A DNA stretch of 36,608 bases from Bacteroidales bacterium UBA3623. GTDB taxonomy: Bacteria > Bacteroidota > Bacteroidia > Bacteroidales > UBA932. The notes below the pieces were generated by a model. It did no database searches and was not told the DNA's origin. It worked only from the letters and a program-made list of their open reading frames with translations. The translations under genes were made by a program, and so were the position numbers. Location: the NCBI GenBank assembly GCA_002373715.1, contig DFLI01000026.1, forward strand, positions 16,049 through 52,656. The letters are read 5' to 3'. This document shows positions 9,699 through 17,561 of the stretch, one piece after another. Each line of letters begins with the position of its first letter. The stretch's first letter is position 1.

Positions 9699-9731
9699 AG
9701 AGACATTCCTTCGGGGATGTCTCTTTTTTTT
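9699..9731 (+). terminator. Rho-independent terminator of the ompA-like gene
   Basis: An 11-bp stem (AGAGACATTCC at 9699-9709 with GGGATGTCTCT at 9714-9724, one G-T pair) closes a very stable C(TTCG)G tetraloop and runs into eight or more Ts. It lies 26 bases after the stop codon. Confidence 0.95.
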
Positions 9732-9746
9732 GTAGGGTATTTTTCC

Positions 9747-9754
9747 TATATTTG
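9747..9754 (+). promoter_or_regulatory. Putative -7 element for the acyl-CoA ligase gene
   Basis: TATATTTG fits TAnnTTTG. Upstream is the T tract of the ompA terminator, so the -33 box is T-rich without a clear G at the right distance. Transcription would begin near 9760, downstream of the alternative ATG at 9756, which supports the start at 9783. Confidence 0.55.
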
Positions 9755-9782
9755 TATGTTTTACAAAAACCTAAATCCTATT

Positions 9783-11432
9783 ATGGAAAAAGTGTATCCT
9801 CATTACCTTCAGCGTCTGCAAGATGCTACCCGTAAATTCTGGGACAAACCCGCCCTTAACACCATCGGCGGAGATTCCTTCACCTATGCCCAGATGGCAA
9901 CGGATATTGCCCGTTTCCACATTGTCTTTGAAAAGGCCGGCTTTAAGAAAGGCGACAAGATTGCCCTTTGCGCCAACAACGGTGCCAAGTGGGGTTTCGC
10001 CTATCTGGCCGTCAATACATACGAGACTGTCATCGTCCCCATTCTGGCAGATTTCACGCCCGAAAGTGTGATGGGTCTGGTGAACCACTCGGAAAGCATT
10101 GCCCTCTTCACCAACGCTGCCCGTTGGGCCAAGATGGATCCCGAGAAGATGCCTGCCCTCAAAGTGGTTTTCGACGTAGACAACTGGAAGATCCTCTTCT
10201 GCAGAGACCCTAAGATCCAGGAAACCGTAGACAATCTGGACGCGCTGTTCAAGGAGAAGTATCCCAAAGGCTTCGGCCCGGACGACGTAGTGTTCCCCAC
10301 CAACAACTGGGACGACCTTTCCACCATCAACTACACTTCCGGCTCCACCGGAGACCCGAAGGGTGTAATGCTTACCTACCGGAACTTCAGCGCCAACGTA
10401 GACTTCTCCCAGCGCAACGTGCCTGCCGGAGATAAGATGGTCTCCATGCTGCCCATGGCCCATATGTACGGCCTGGTTATCGAGTTCCTGTATCCTCTGT
10501 GCAACGGTACCTCCATCTATTGGATGGGTAAGGCTCCCACCCCGGCTACGCTCCTGAAGGCTTTTGCCGATGTGAAGCCCTACCTCCTCATCACCGTTCC
10601 GCTGGTCATGGAGAAGATTTACAAGAGCAAGGTAAAGCCCACGCTGGACAAGCCCCTCATCAAAATCCTCACCAAGATCCCCGGCCTGAACAACATTATA
10701 TATAAGAAGGTAAAGGACGGTCTGGTGCAGGCCTTCGGTGGCAATGTACAGGAATTCATCATGGGTGGTGCCGCCCTCAATCCGGAGGTGGAGCGCCTGT
10801 TCAAGAAAATCAAGTTCCCTTACCTGGTGGGTTACGGCATGACAGAAGCCTGCCCGCTGCTGGCTTACGAGCACTGGACCAAGTATGTGCCCGGTTCCTG
10901 CGGTAAGGCTGTGGATGTGGCAGAAGTCCGTATAGACTCTGAAGACCCTCAGCACGTGGTGGGTGAAATCCAGGCCCGCGGTGAGAACATCACCATCGGC
11001 TACTTCAAGAACGAAGAAGCCACGGCCAATGCCTTCACCGAAGACGGCTGGCTCAAGACCGGAGACCTCGGTATCATTGATGCCGATGGCAATATCTTCA
11101 TCCGCGGCCGCTCCAAGAACATGATTCTGGGCCCTTCCGGCCAGAACATCTATCCCGAGGAACTGGAAGCCGTGGTGAACAACCAGAGTTATGTAATGGA
11201 GTCTGTGGTGGTAGAGCGTGGTGGCAAGCTGGTAGCTCTCGTATATCTGGACGAGCAGGCCATCGCCAAGTCTCTCCTGGACGCCGAGGCCAAGGCAGAA
11301 ATTCCGGAAAACATCCGCGTGGGTGCCAACCGCCAGCTGCCTAACTACAGCCAGATTGCCAAGGTGGAACTCATGGACAAGCCCTTCGAGAAAACTCCGA
11401 AGATGTCCATCAGAAGATTCCTTTATAAATAA
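9783..11432 (+). CDS. Long-chain fatty acid--CoA ligase (AMP-binding family)
   Basis: Activates fatty acids to acyl-CoA through an acyl-AMP intermediate in the cytoplasm or at the inner face of the membrane. The adenylate-forming motifs are visible: the phosphate-binding loop TINYTSGSTGDPKGVMLTYRN (about 197-217), LPMAHMYGLV, the acceptor motif VGYGMTEACPLL, the hinge region GWLKTGDLGIIDADGNIFIRGRSKNMIL and the C-terminal catalytic Lys region KTPKMSIRRFLYK. Length is 549 aa from the ATG at 9783, which is chosen over upstream starts because it follows the promoter and begins the family-like MEKVYPHYLQRLQDATRKF. It stands alone between the ompA terminator and the convergent lysA. Substrate chain length cannot be read from sequence. 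Confidence 0.92.
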   Translation: MEKVYPHYLQRLQDATRKFWDKPALNTIGGDSFTYAQMATDIARFHIVFEKAGFKKGDKIALCANNGAKWGFAYLAVNTYETVIVPILADFTPESVMGLVNHSESIALFTNAARWAKMDPEKMPALKVVFDVDNWKILFCRDPKIQETVDNLDALFKEKYPKGFGPDDVVFPTNNWDDLSTINYTSGSTGDPKGVMLTYRNFSANVDFSQRNVPAGDKMVSMLPMAHMYGLVIEFLYPLCNGTSIYWMGKAPTPATLLKAFADVKPYLLITVPLVMEKIYKSKVKPTLDKPLIKILTKIPGLNNIIYKKVKDGLVQAFGGNVQEFIMGGAALNPEVERLFKKIKFPYLVGYGMTEACPLLAYEHWTKYVPGSCGKAVDVAEVRIDSEDPQHVVGEIQARGENITIGYFKNEEATANAFTEDGWLKTGDLGIIDADGNIFIRGRSKNMILGPSGQNIYPEELEAVVNNQSYVMESVVVERGGKLVALVYLDEQAIAKSLLDAEAKAEIPENIRVGANRQLPNYSQIAKVELMDKPFEKTPKMSIRRFLYK

Positions 11433-11451
11433 AGGTAATTAGACAGAGCAC

Positions 11452-11504
11452 TGCCGGCCCTATGCCCTTTCCTCTGAAAAGACGGAAGGTGCCAGGGGCC
11501 GGCA
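11452..11504. repeat. Long inverted repeat at the convergent ligase/lysA junction
   Basis: TGCCGGCCC (11452-11460) is perfectly complementary to GGGCCGGCA (11496-11504), and an inner stem CTTTCC/GGAAGG lies between them. The right half is inside the 3' coding end of lysA. There is no T tract on either side. It probably acts as a transcript-end or processing hairpin for both genes; this is inference. Confidence 0.6.
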
Positions 11505-12620
11505 ATTGTATTGTGAAGCCATGGATTCTCCGTAGGCTCCGGCGCTGCGGATGGCTATGAGGTCTCCTCTCTTGCACTTGTTCAGCATTACCTGGGTGCC
11601 GAATACATCTGAACTTTCGCATACGGGGCCCACTACATCGTAAGGCTCCAGGTCTTCCTCGGAAGAAAGATTCTCAATACGGTGCTTGGCCTGGTATAGG
11701 GCCGGGCGCATGAGGTCGTTCATACCGGCGTCCAGAATGGCAAACTCGCGCTCCAGGCCTTCCTTCACATACAGTACGCGGGAAATGAGGGAACCGCAGG
11801 GAGCCACTATGCTTCGTCCCAGCTCAAAATGGATGGGCAGGTTGGTGTTGAGCTCGTCGCTGTAAGTTTGGAAATAGCCGGCAAAATCGGCCATCAGGTA
11901 GCGGTTGGGGTGGTTGTATTCAATGCCCAGGCCGCCGCCCACGTTGATGTCCTTGATGGCGAAGCCGTGTGCCTGTAGCTTATGCACAATCTCGTTGTTG
12001 CGGTGGCAGAGGTTCTTGAAATCTTCCAGGTCCAGAATTTGGGAGCCAATATGATAGTGCAGGCCGATAAACTCAATGGACGGCAGGCTCTGTGCCTCGC
12101 GGATTACATCTTCCAGTACGGAATAATGGATGCCGAACTTGTTTTCCGCCGTACCGGTGGTGATATTCTTATGCGTATGGGCCGCCACGTCGGGATTCAC
12201 GCGGAGGCTGATGGGGGCCACCTTTCCGCTGGCTGCTGCCAGCCCCGCCAGCACATGGAGCTCGGCGGTAGATTCCACATTGAATCGGCCTATGCCGGCA
12301 TCCAGGCCCAGCTGGATTTCCCAATCGGCCTTTCCTACACCGGCGTAGAAGATGGTCTTGGGGTCAAAGCCGGCCTGCAGGGCTGCCTGCACCTCTCCGC
12401 CGCTCACACAGTCTGCTCCGAAGCCGAAGCGGGCGATGTGATTCAGGATAACGGGATTGTGGTTGGCCTTCACGGCATAGTGCACCTGGGCAGCCGGCCA
12501 GTCCAATACCTTTAGCTGATAGCGGATTTCTTCCAGGGTGCGCCGGAGAAGATTCATATCATAGTAGTAGAAGGGCGTACGGAGGTTCTTGAACCTCTCT
12601 ACGGGGAACGTTCCTTTCAT
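11460..12620 (-). CDS. lysA: Diaminopimelate decarboxylase
   Basis: PLP enzyme of the last step of lysine synthesis, meso-diaminopimelate to L-lysine plus CO2. It is a fold-type III barrel plus C-terminal beta domain. The PLP lysine is K51 in HYAVKANHNP. Further motifs are NVESTAELHVL, RVNPDV, the HYHIGSQI strand, the phosphate-binding GGGLGIEY and the substrate/cofactor motif CESSDVFG with the active-site Cys. At 386 aa it is slightly shorter than many homologues (about 400-420) but has both ends. On the minus strand a weak promoter-like TACCTTCG lies about 22 bases upstream of the ATG (12642-12649). The gene is monocistronic, convergent with the acyl-CoA ligase and divergent from htpG. Confidence 0.95.
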   Translation of the reverse strand: MKGTFPVERFKNLRTPFYYYDMNLLRRTLEEIRYQLKVLDWPAAQVHYAVKANHNPVILNHIARFGFGADCVSGGEVQAALQAGFDPKTIFYAGVGKADWEIQLGLDAGIGRFNVESTAELHVLAGLAAASGKVAPISLRVNPDVAAHTHKNITTGTAENKFGIHYSVLEDVIREAQSLPSIEFIGLHYHIGSQILDLEDFKNLCHRNNEIVHKLQAHGFAIKDINVGGGLGIEYNHPNRYLMADFAGYFQTYSDELNTNLPIHFELGRSIVAPCGSLISRVLYVKEGLEREFAILDAGMNDLMRPALYQAKHRIENLSSEEDLEPYDVVGPVCESSDVFGTQVMLNKCKRGDLIAIRSAGAYGESMASQYNCRPLAPSVFSEERA

Positions 12621-12677
12621 ATATCAATCAATTAGTTGATGCGAAGGTAAATAAATTTTTTAATTTTTACCATTCCC

Positions 12678-12706
12678 AGGCCTGCCAATTTGTCAGCAAC
12701 AGGCCT
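12678..12706. repeat. Inverted repeat AGGCCTG-N15-CAGGCCT in the htpG promoter
   Basis: The arms at 12678-12684 and 12700-12706 are a perfect inverted repeat, 22 bases centre to centre, about two helical turns. They bracket the putative -33 box. This geometry suggests a dimeric regulator's operator, but no known heat-shock operator (for example CIRCE) matches. Confidence 0.5.
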
Positions 12707-12721
12707 TTGGCTTATATTTTG
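12689..12721 (+). promoter_or_regulatory. Putative promoter of htpG
   Basis: TTTG at 12689-12692, then about 20 bases, then TATATTTTG at 12713-12721, a near match to TAnnTTTG. The inferred leader is about 50 bases, A/T rich, with no Shine-Dalgarno. Confidence 0.55.
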
Positions 12722-12776
12722 ACTATTCAGAAGCGACCTCGCAAGAGGTGGTTTTTGATTTTAAATAGGAATATAT

Positions 12777-14777
12777 ATGGCAAACAAAGGACAAATTGGA
12801 GTAACTACCGAGAACATTTTCCCGGTTATCAAACAGTTTTTGTACAGCGACCACGAGATTTTCCTGAGGGAACTGGTGGCCAACGCCGTAGATGCAACCC
12901 AGAAGATGAAGGCCCTGGCCGCCTCCGGAGACTGCAAGGAAGAACTGGGAGAGCTCAAGGTACACATTGAGCTGGACGAGAAAGAGAAGACCCTCAAGAT
13001 TATCGATAACGGTATCGGTATGACGGAGGAAGAGGTGGACAAGTACATTAACCAGATTGCCTTCTCCAGCGCCGGCGAGTTCCTGGAAAAATACAAGGAT
13101 CAGATTGGCAACATCATCGGCCACTTCGGTCTGGGCTTCTACAGCGCCTTCATGGTGTCCAAGAAGGTTACCATTGAAACCCTCTCCTGGAAGGAGGGCG
13201 CCAAGGCTGTGAAATGGACCTGCGACGGCTCCCCGTCCTATGAGATGGAAGAGATTGATAAGGCCGACAGGGGCACGGTGATCACCCTGTACCTGGACGA
13301 CGATTCCAAGGAGTATGCAGAGAAGTCCCGCATAGACATGCTTCTGCAGAAATACTGCAAGTTCATGCCCGTTCCCATTGTATTCGGTAAGGAGCAGGAA
13401 TGGAAGGACGGTAAGTATGTAGATACCGATAAAGATAAGGTTATCAATGCTGTAGAGCCCCTCTGGACCAAGGCTCCCTCTGAGTTGAAGGAAGAGGATT
13501 ACCTGAGCTTCTACCGCACCCTGTTCCCCATGAACGAGGAACCCCTGTTCTACATTCACCTGAATGTGGACTATCCCTTCCACCTCACCGGTATCCTTTA
13601 CTTCCCCAAGCTGAAGGACCGCGTGGCTGTAGAGCGCAATAAGATTTCCCTCTACTGCAACCAGATGTTCGTGACGGACCATGTGGACAACATCGTGCCG
13701 GACTTCATGACCCTGCTGCACGGTGTGATTGATTCCCCGGACATCCCGCTGAACGTGAGCCGCAGCTACCTGCAGAGCGACGCCGCCGTGAAGAAGATTT
13801 CCACCTACATCACCAAGAAGGTGGCTGACCGCCTGGAAGGCATCTTCAAGGACGAGCGCGCCCAACTGGAGGCCAAGTGGGACAACCTGAAGCTCTTCAT
13901 TGAGTACGGCATGCTTTCCGACGAAAAGTTCTGCGAGCGCGCCCTCAAATTCGCTCTCCTCAAGAACACCGATGGCAAATACTTCAGCTTTGACGAGTAC
14001 AAGGAAGCCGTGAAGGATACCCAGGCCGATAAGGACAAAAAGCTGGTATACCTTTACGCCACCAAGCCCGAAGAGCAGTACGCCTACATCCAGGCTGCCA
14101 AGGACAAGGGCTACGACGTGCTCCTGATGGACTGCGAGCTGGACAGCCACTATGTGAATCTGCTGGAGCAGAAACTCACGGATACCCGCTTTGCCCGCGT
14201 GGACTCCGACGCCGTGGAGAACCTTATCCCGAAGGAGGACAAGGTGAAGCTGGAAATGAAGGAAGACGAAAGATACGATCTGGAGAACCTCTTCAAGGCG
14301 GTGATGCCCGCCGGCAACGACTACTTTGTCACCGGTGATAACCTGGGAGCCGATGCCGCCCCCATCCTCATCACCCAGAACGAGTTCATGCGTCGTTACC
14401 GCGAAATGAGCGCCCTGGGCGGCGGTATGAACTTCTACGGTTCCATGCCGGAGAGCTACAACGTAACCGTGAACATGGAGAACCCGCTGGTAGCCAAGAT
14501 CTGGGAGGCCAAACAGGCCGATGTGAAGCCGCAGGGAGAACTTCCCGCCGAGGCTCCAGCCGATGCCTCCGAGGAAGAGAAGACCAAGGCCCGCGAAGCC
14601 CGCGAGGCAGTTCGCAAAGCCCACAGGGCCGATGTGGAAGCCTTCGCCAGCGGCAATGAAATCCTTCACCAGATTGTAGACCTGGCCCTGCTGGGTAACG
14701 GCATGCTGAAGGGTAAGGCCCTGAGCGATTTCATTGCCCGAAGCCAGAAAGTGGTGAACGACGCTTATTTGAAGTAA
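12777..14777 (+). CDS. htpG: Molecular chaperone HtpG (Hsp90)
   Basis: ATP-dependent cytoplasmic dimeric chaperone. The N-terminal GHKL ATPase has the Bergerat motifs FLRELVANAVDATQKMK (the N of the catalytic ExxN region), IIDNGIGMTEEEV and IGHFGLGFYSAFMVS. The middle domain includes NVSRSYLQSD with the conserved Arg for ATP hydrolysis. The C-terminal region from about 500 carries a charged insert (EAPADASEEEKTKAREAREAVRK, about 600-622) before the dimerisation end. The 666 aa length is in the bacterial range. The ATG at 12777 begins MANKGQIGVTTENIFPVIKQFLYS, the usual N-terminus. It is single-gene, with its stop directly abutting that of the convergent agmatine deiminase gene. Confidence 0.97.
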   Translation: MANKGQIGVTTENIFPVIKQFLYSDHEIFLRELVANAVDATQKMKALAASGDCKEELGELKVHIELDEKEKTLKIIDNGIGMTEEEVDKYINQIAFSSAGEFLEKYKDQIGNIIGHFGLGFYSAFMVSKKVTIETLSWKEGAKAVKWTCDGSPSYEMEEIDKADRGTVITLYLDDDSKEYAEKSRIDMLLQKYCKFMPVPIVFGKEQEWKDGKYVDTDKDKVINAVEPLWTKAPSELKEEDYLSFYRTLFPMNEEPLFYIHLNVDYPFHLTGILYFPKLKDRVAVERNKISLYCNQMFVTDHVDNIVPDFMTLLHGVIDSPDIPLNVSRSYLQSDAAVKKISTYITKKVADRLEGIFKDERAQLEAKWDNLKLFIEYGMLSDEKFCERALKFALLKNTDGKYFSFDEYKEAVKDTQADKDKKLVYLYATKPEEQYAYIQAAKDKGYDVLLMDCELDSHYVNLLEQKLTDTRFARVDSDAVENLIPKEDKVKLEMKEDERYDLENLFKAVMPAGNDYFVTGDNLGADAAPILITQNEFMRRYREMSALGGGMNFYGSMPESYNVTVNMENPLVAKIWEAKQADVKPQGELPAEAPADASEEEKTKAREAREAVRKAHRADVEAFASGNEILHQIVDLALLGNGMLKGKALSDFIARSQKVVNDAYLK

Positions 14778-15800
14778 TTAGCCCAAATACCCTTCCGGGT
14801 AATTCATGGTAATGCAGTGAAGACCGCCGTGTCCTGATAACAGGGCGCGGCAGTCTATTATTTCTACCTGGCGGTCCGGGAATACCTTCTGCAACTGGGC
14901 CGCAGCGATGGCATCCTTGGGGGAGTTGGCCCCGGGGATGAGCACGGCACCGTTGACCAGCAGGAAGTTGGCATAGGAGCCCGGGAGACGATAGTCTTCC
15001 AGGTACATGGCGTCCGGGAGGGGAAGGGGAACCAGCTGGTAATGCTTTCCCTCCAGGGTGCGGAAGGTTTTAAGCTGCTCTTCCATCTTCTTCAGAGGAC
15101 CATAATTGGGATCTGAAGGGTCTTCACAGCAGGTATAGGCAATGGTATCGGCCGAGCAGAAGCGGGCCAGTATATCTATGTGACTGTCTGTGTCGTCTCC
15201 CACTATGCCGCCGTGGTCTACCCAGAGGATGCGCTGGAGGCCGAAGGCCTGGCAGAGCGTGTGCTCAATCTGTTCGCGGGTAAGATATTCATTGCGGTTC
15301 AGGGAGCAGAGGCATTCGGAGGTGGCCATGAGCGTGCCGCAGCCGTCGGTGTCTATGGAACCTCCCTCCAGCACGAAGGGACGCATGTCCACATACTGGA
15401 CGGTGGGAGCCCAGGCGCCCTGTTTGTAGATATTGCGGTTAATCTGGTTGTCCAGGTTGCTGCCAAACTTGAGGCCCCAGCCGTTGAACACAAAATCCAG
15501 GATGAGTTTCCGGGAACCTTCAAATACCGAGATGGCGCCGTGGTCCCGGGCCCAGGTATCGTTCAGGGGGCATACTACAAAGTGTACGCCTTCTGGCTTG
15601 AAACCGCGCGCGGCCATATCGGCCAGGCACTCTTCCTTGTCCCGGCAAACTATCAGAAGGGGCTCATATTTGAGGATGGTGCGGGCCACGTTCACGTAGC
15701 AGTCCAGCACGTGCGGGAGGTCGTACCACTCGGTTTCGCAATGCGGCCAGGTCAGTTGGACGAAGCCCTGCTTCTCCCATTCTGCAGGTAATCTTCTCAT
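14778..15800 (-). CDS. aguA: Agmatine deiminase
   Basis: Converts agmatine to N-carbamoylputrescine and ammonia, the first step of the agmatine route to putrescine. It has the five-bladed guanidine-modifying fold: N-terminal PAEWEKQGFVQLTWPH, the WARDHGAISV motif, VLEGGSIDTDGCGTLMATSECL, DDTDSHIDILARF and the catalytic Cys near the C-terminus in GHGGLHCITMNYP. At 340 aa it matches the family. The start overlaps the stop of the carbamoylputrescine amidase gene by 4 bp, so the two steps of the pathway are translationally coupled. It is convergent with htpG with no spacer, and a small TACCC-TTCC-GGGTA hairpin (14788-14801) lies inside its 3' end. Confidence 0.95.
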   Translation of the reverse strand: MRRLPAEWEKQGFVQLTWPHCETEWYDLPHVLDCYVNVARTILKYEPLLIVCRDKEECLADMAARGFKPEGVHFVVCPLNDTWARDHGAISVFEGSRKLILDFVFNGWGLKFGSNLDNQINRNIYKQGAWAPTVQYVDMRPFVLEGGSIDTDGCGTLMATSECLCSLNRNEYLTREQIEHTLCQAFGLQRILWVDHGGIVGDDTDSHIDILARFCSADTIAYTCCEDPSDPNYGPLKKMEEQLKTFRTLEGKHYQLVPLPLPDAMYLEDYRLPGSYANFLLVNGAVLIPGANSPKDAIAAAQLQKVFPDRQVEIIDCRALLSGHGGLHCITMNYPEGYLG

Positions 15801-16681
15801 TTGCCGAAACGCTTCAACAGGACATCGTAGGCGTCTATGCGACGGTCTCTGAGGAAAGGCCAGCCGCGGCGCACGTATTCGCTTTGCTCCAGGTCTATCT
15901 CCACCACGTGCACACCTTCCTCGGACTTATCGAACTCTGTGAGGAATTCTCCCTGGGCACCGGTGGCAAAAGAGTGGCCCCAGAAATCTATGCCGGTGGA
16001 ATGGCCGGTGGGGTCCGGTTCCACGCCCGTACGGTTTACCGTAATCACGGGCAGTCCGTTGGCCACGGCGTGACCGCGCTGCACCAGTTGCCAGGCCTGG
16101 CGCTGCTGCGCCTGCTCCCAGTCGGGGTCTGTGGGTACGCCGCCAATGGCGGTGGGATAAATGAGCATCTCGGCGCCTGCCAGAGCCATGGCACGCGCGG
16201 CTTCCGGATACCACTGATCCCAGCAAACCAGCACGCCCAGCGTTCCAAGGGAGGTTTTAATGGGCTGGAAGCCCAGGTCTCCGGGAGTGAAGTAGAACTT
16301 CTCGTAGAAGAGAGGATCGTCCGGAATGTGCATCTTGCGGTACTTGCCGGCTATGGTTCCATCGGCCTCCAGCACCACGGCGGTGTTGTGGTAAATGCCG
16401 GCGGTGCGGCGCTCGAAGAGGGAGAGCACAATGACCACGCCCAGTTCCTTGGCCAGGGCACCGAAGCTTTCGGTGGAGGGGCCGGGAATGGGTTCTGCCA
16501 GGTCGCACAGTTTGGCGTTTTCTTCCTGACAGAAGTAAAGGCTGTTATGCAGTTCCTGCAGCACTACCAGCTGGGCCCCTTGGGCGGCAGCCTCACGTAC
16601 GTAGCCTTGCAGGCGGGCTATATTTCCGGGAATGTCGGCGGTGCAGTGCTGCTGCACCAGACCTACTTTCAGTTTTCTCAT
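15797..16681 (-). CDS. aguB: N-carbamoylputrescine amidohydrolase (nitrilase superfamily)
   Basis: Hydrolyses N-carbamoylputrescine to putrescine, CO2 and ammonia. The nitrilase triad is visible: Glu43 in VVLQELHNSLYF, Lys in GKYRKMHIPDDPLFYEKFYFTPGD, and Cys in LGVLVCWDQWYPEAARAMALAGAEMLIYP (near residue 155). The 294 aa length is typical. It lies between the HAD gene (1 bp overlap, TAATG) and aguA (4 bp overlap). The specific substrate is inferred from the neighbour aguA and close resemblance to the plant/bacterial carbamoylputrescine amidase subgroup. Confidence 0.94.
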   Translation of the reverse strand: MRKLKVGLVQQHCTADIPGNIARLQGYVREAAAQGAQLVVLQELHNSLYFCQEENAKLCDLAEPIPGPSTESFGALAKELGVVIVLSLFERRTAGIYHNTAVVLEADGTIAGKYRKMHIPDDPLFYEKFYFTPGDLGFQPIKTSLGTLGVLVCWDQWYPEAARAMALAGAEMLIYPTAIGGVPTDPDWEQAQQRQAWQLVQRGHAVANGLPVITVNRTGVEPDPTGHSTGIDFWGHSFATGAQGEFLTEFDKSEEGVHVVEIDLEQSEYVRRGWPFLRDRRIDAYDVLLKRFGK

Positions 16682-17520
16682 TATCTGTATTTGGAGAATT
16701 GATGTAGTTCGTTGTCTGCCTTAATCTTATCTATGATGGCGCAAACCAGGCGGAAGGTGCGGCTCTCCTTGGTGTAGACGGCCGGGGTAATAAAGCTTAC
16801 TCGGCCCTGGCGGAGCAGCTTCTGGGCTACCTGTTTTTTGCCGGCACGTGCCGGGTCAAAAACGGCGATGGCGTTGCCGCCGAACATGGTGACCAGCTTC
16901 ATGGAAGGAATGTCCGTCTCTCCGTCTCCAAAGTAAATCATGTTGGTGAAGGGGAGGCGCTTCTGTTCGTCCGAGAGGGATTCGTTCACCTTGTGGGCGT
17001 CTCGGGAAGAGAAAATTCCTTTCTGAATCTTGAACAGGTACTGGGTTTTGGCCGTGTAGTCTACGGCTATGCCGGGCCATTCGGCTTCTCCCTTTTCGTC
17101 GTACAGGTAGCTTCCGGCAAACACGTGCTTGAATTCCTGGGCAATGGGGGAGCCTTCAATGATTTCCGTAAGGCCCGAGGAGTTGATGTAGTGCTCTACA
17201 ATTACGCCCTTTTTCCGGCCATACTCGTTCACAATGCCAAACCATTCCCGCACGCCATCGTAGAGCTTGATATCGGCTCCATAGCGGTTGAAGTCTTCCC
17301 TGGTGAGTTTGATGCCTTTTTTCTTGGCTTCATCGTACATGAGTTTCATGTATGCCAGGATATCCGAGGCATCCTGGTCTATGGCCAGGTTGTTACTCTT
17401 GGTCCAGAATTCTTCCGGCGTTTGCCCTACGGCCTGGATGAAACCGAACTCCTGCATATTGCCCGGGGAAAGGGTTCCGTCAAAGTCGTAGATGAGTCCT
17501 ATGATGGGTTTGCTTCTCAT
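16681..17520 (-). CDS. HAD-family hydrolase of unknown substrate, first gene of the agu operon
   Basis: Probable cytoplasmic phosphatase of the haloacid dehalogenase superfamily. Motif I is IYDFDGTLSPGN near residue 10 (nucleophile Asp and acid Asp), and motif III/IV is NMIYFGDGETDIPSMKLV with FGGNAIAVFDP nearby. About 280 aa with a large helical cap between them (residues 30-140). The ATG at 17520 is preferred: a TTG three codons earlier would lie inside the probable -7 box. It is joined to aguB by a TAATG overlap, so it is expressed with putrescine synthesis, but I see nothing that names its substrate. No signal peptide or membrane segment. Confidence 0.85.
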   Translation of the reverse strand: MRSKPIIGLIYDFDGTLSPGNMQEFGFIQAVGQTPEEFWTKSNNLAIDQDASDILAYMKLMYDEAKKKGIKLTREDFNRYGADIKLYDGVREWFGIVNEYGRKKGVIVEHYINSSGLTEIIEGSPIAQEFKHVFAGSYLYDEKGEAEWPGIAVDYTAKTQYLFKIQKGIFSSRDAHKVNESLSDEQKRLPFTNMIYFGDGETDIPSMKLVTMFGGNAIAVFDPARAGKKQVAQKLLRQGRVSFITPAVYTKESRTFRLVCAIIDKIKADNELHQFSKYR

Positions 17521-17526
17521 AATTTG

Positions 17527-17534
17527 CAAAGATA
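17527..17534 (-). promoter_or_regulatory. Putative -7 element of the HAD-aguB-aguA operon
   Basis: The minus strand reads TATCTTTG followed by CAAATT and the ATG at 17520. This is a perfect TAnnTTTG, but no clear TTTG is found at the -33 distance. If used, the transcript would start at or within a few bases of the ATG, leaving almost no leader. Confidence 0.5.
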
Positions 17535-17561
17535 AGAAAAAGAGGCCAATAATAGGGATGA

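Noticed and set aside
9717..9782. Earlier ATGs (9717, 9756) in frame for the acyl-CoA ligase.
   Set aside because: They lie in or at the terminator and promoter; the family-like N-terminus starts at 9783.
12621..12776. CIRCE-type heat-shock operator before htpG (also searched before grpE).
   Set aside because: No TTAGCACTC-N9-GAGTGCTAA or close match; only the unrelated AGGCCTG inverted repeat is there.
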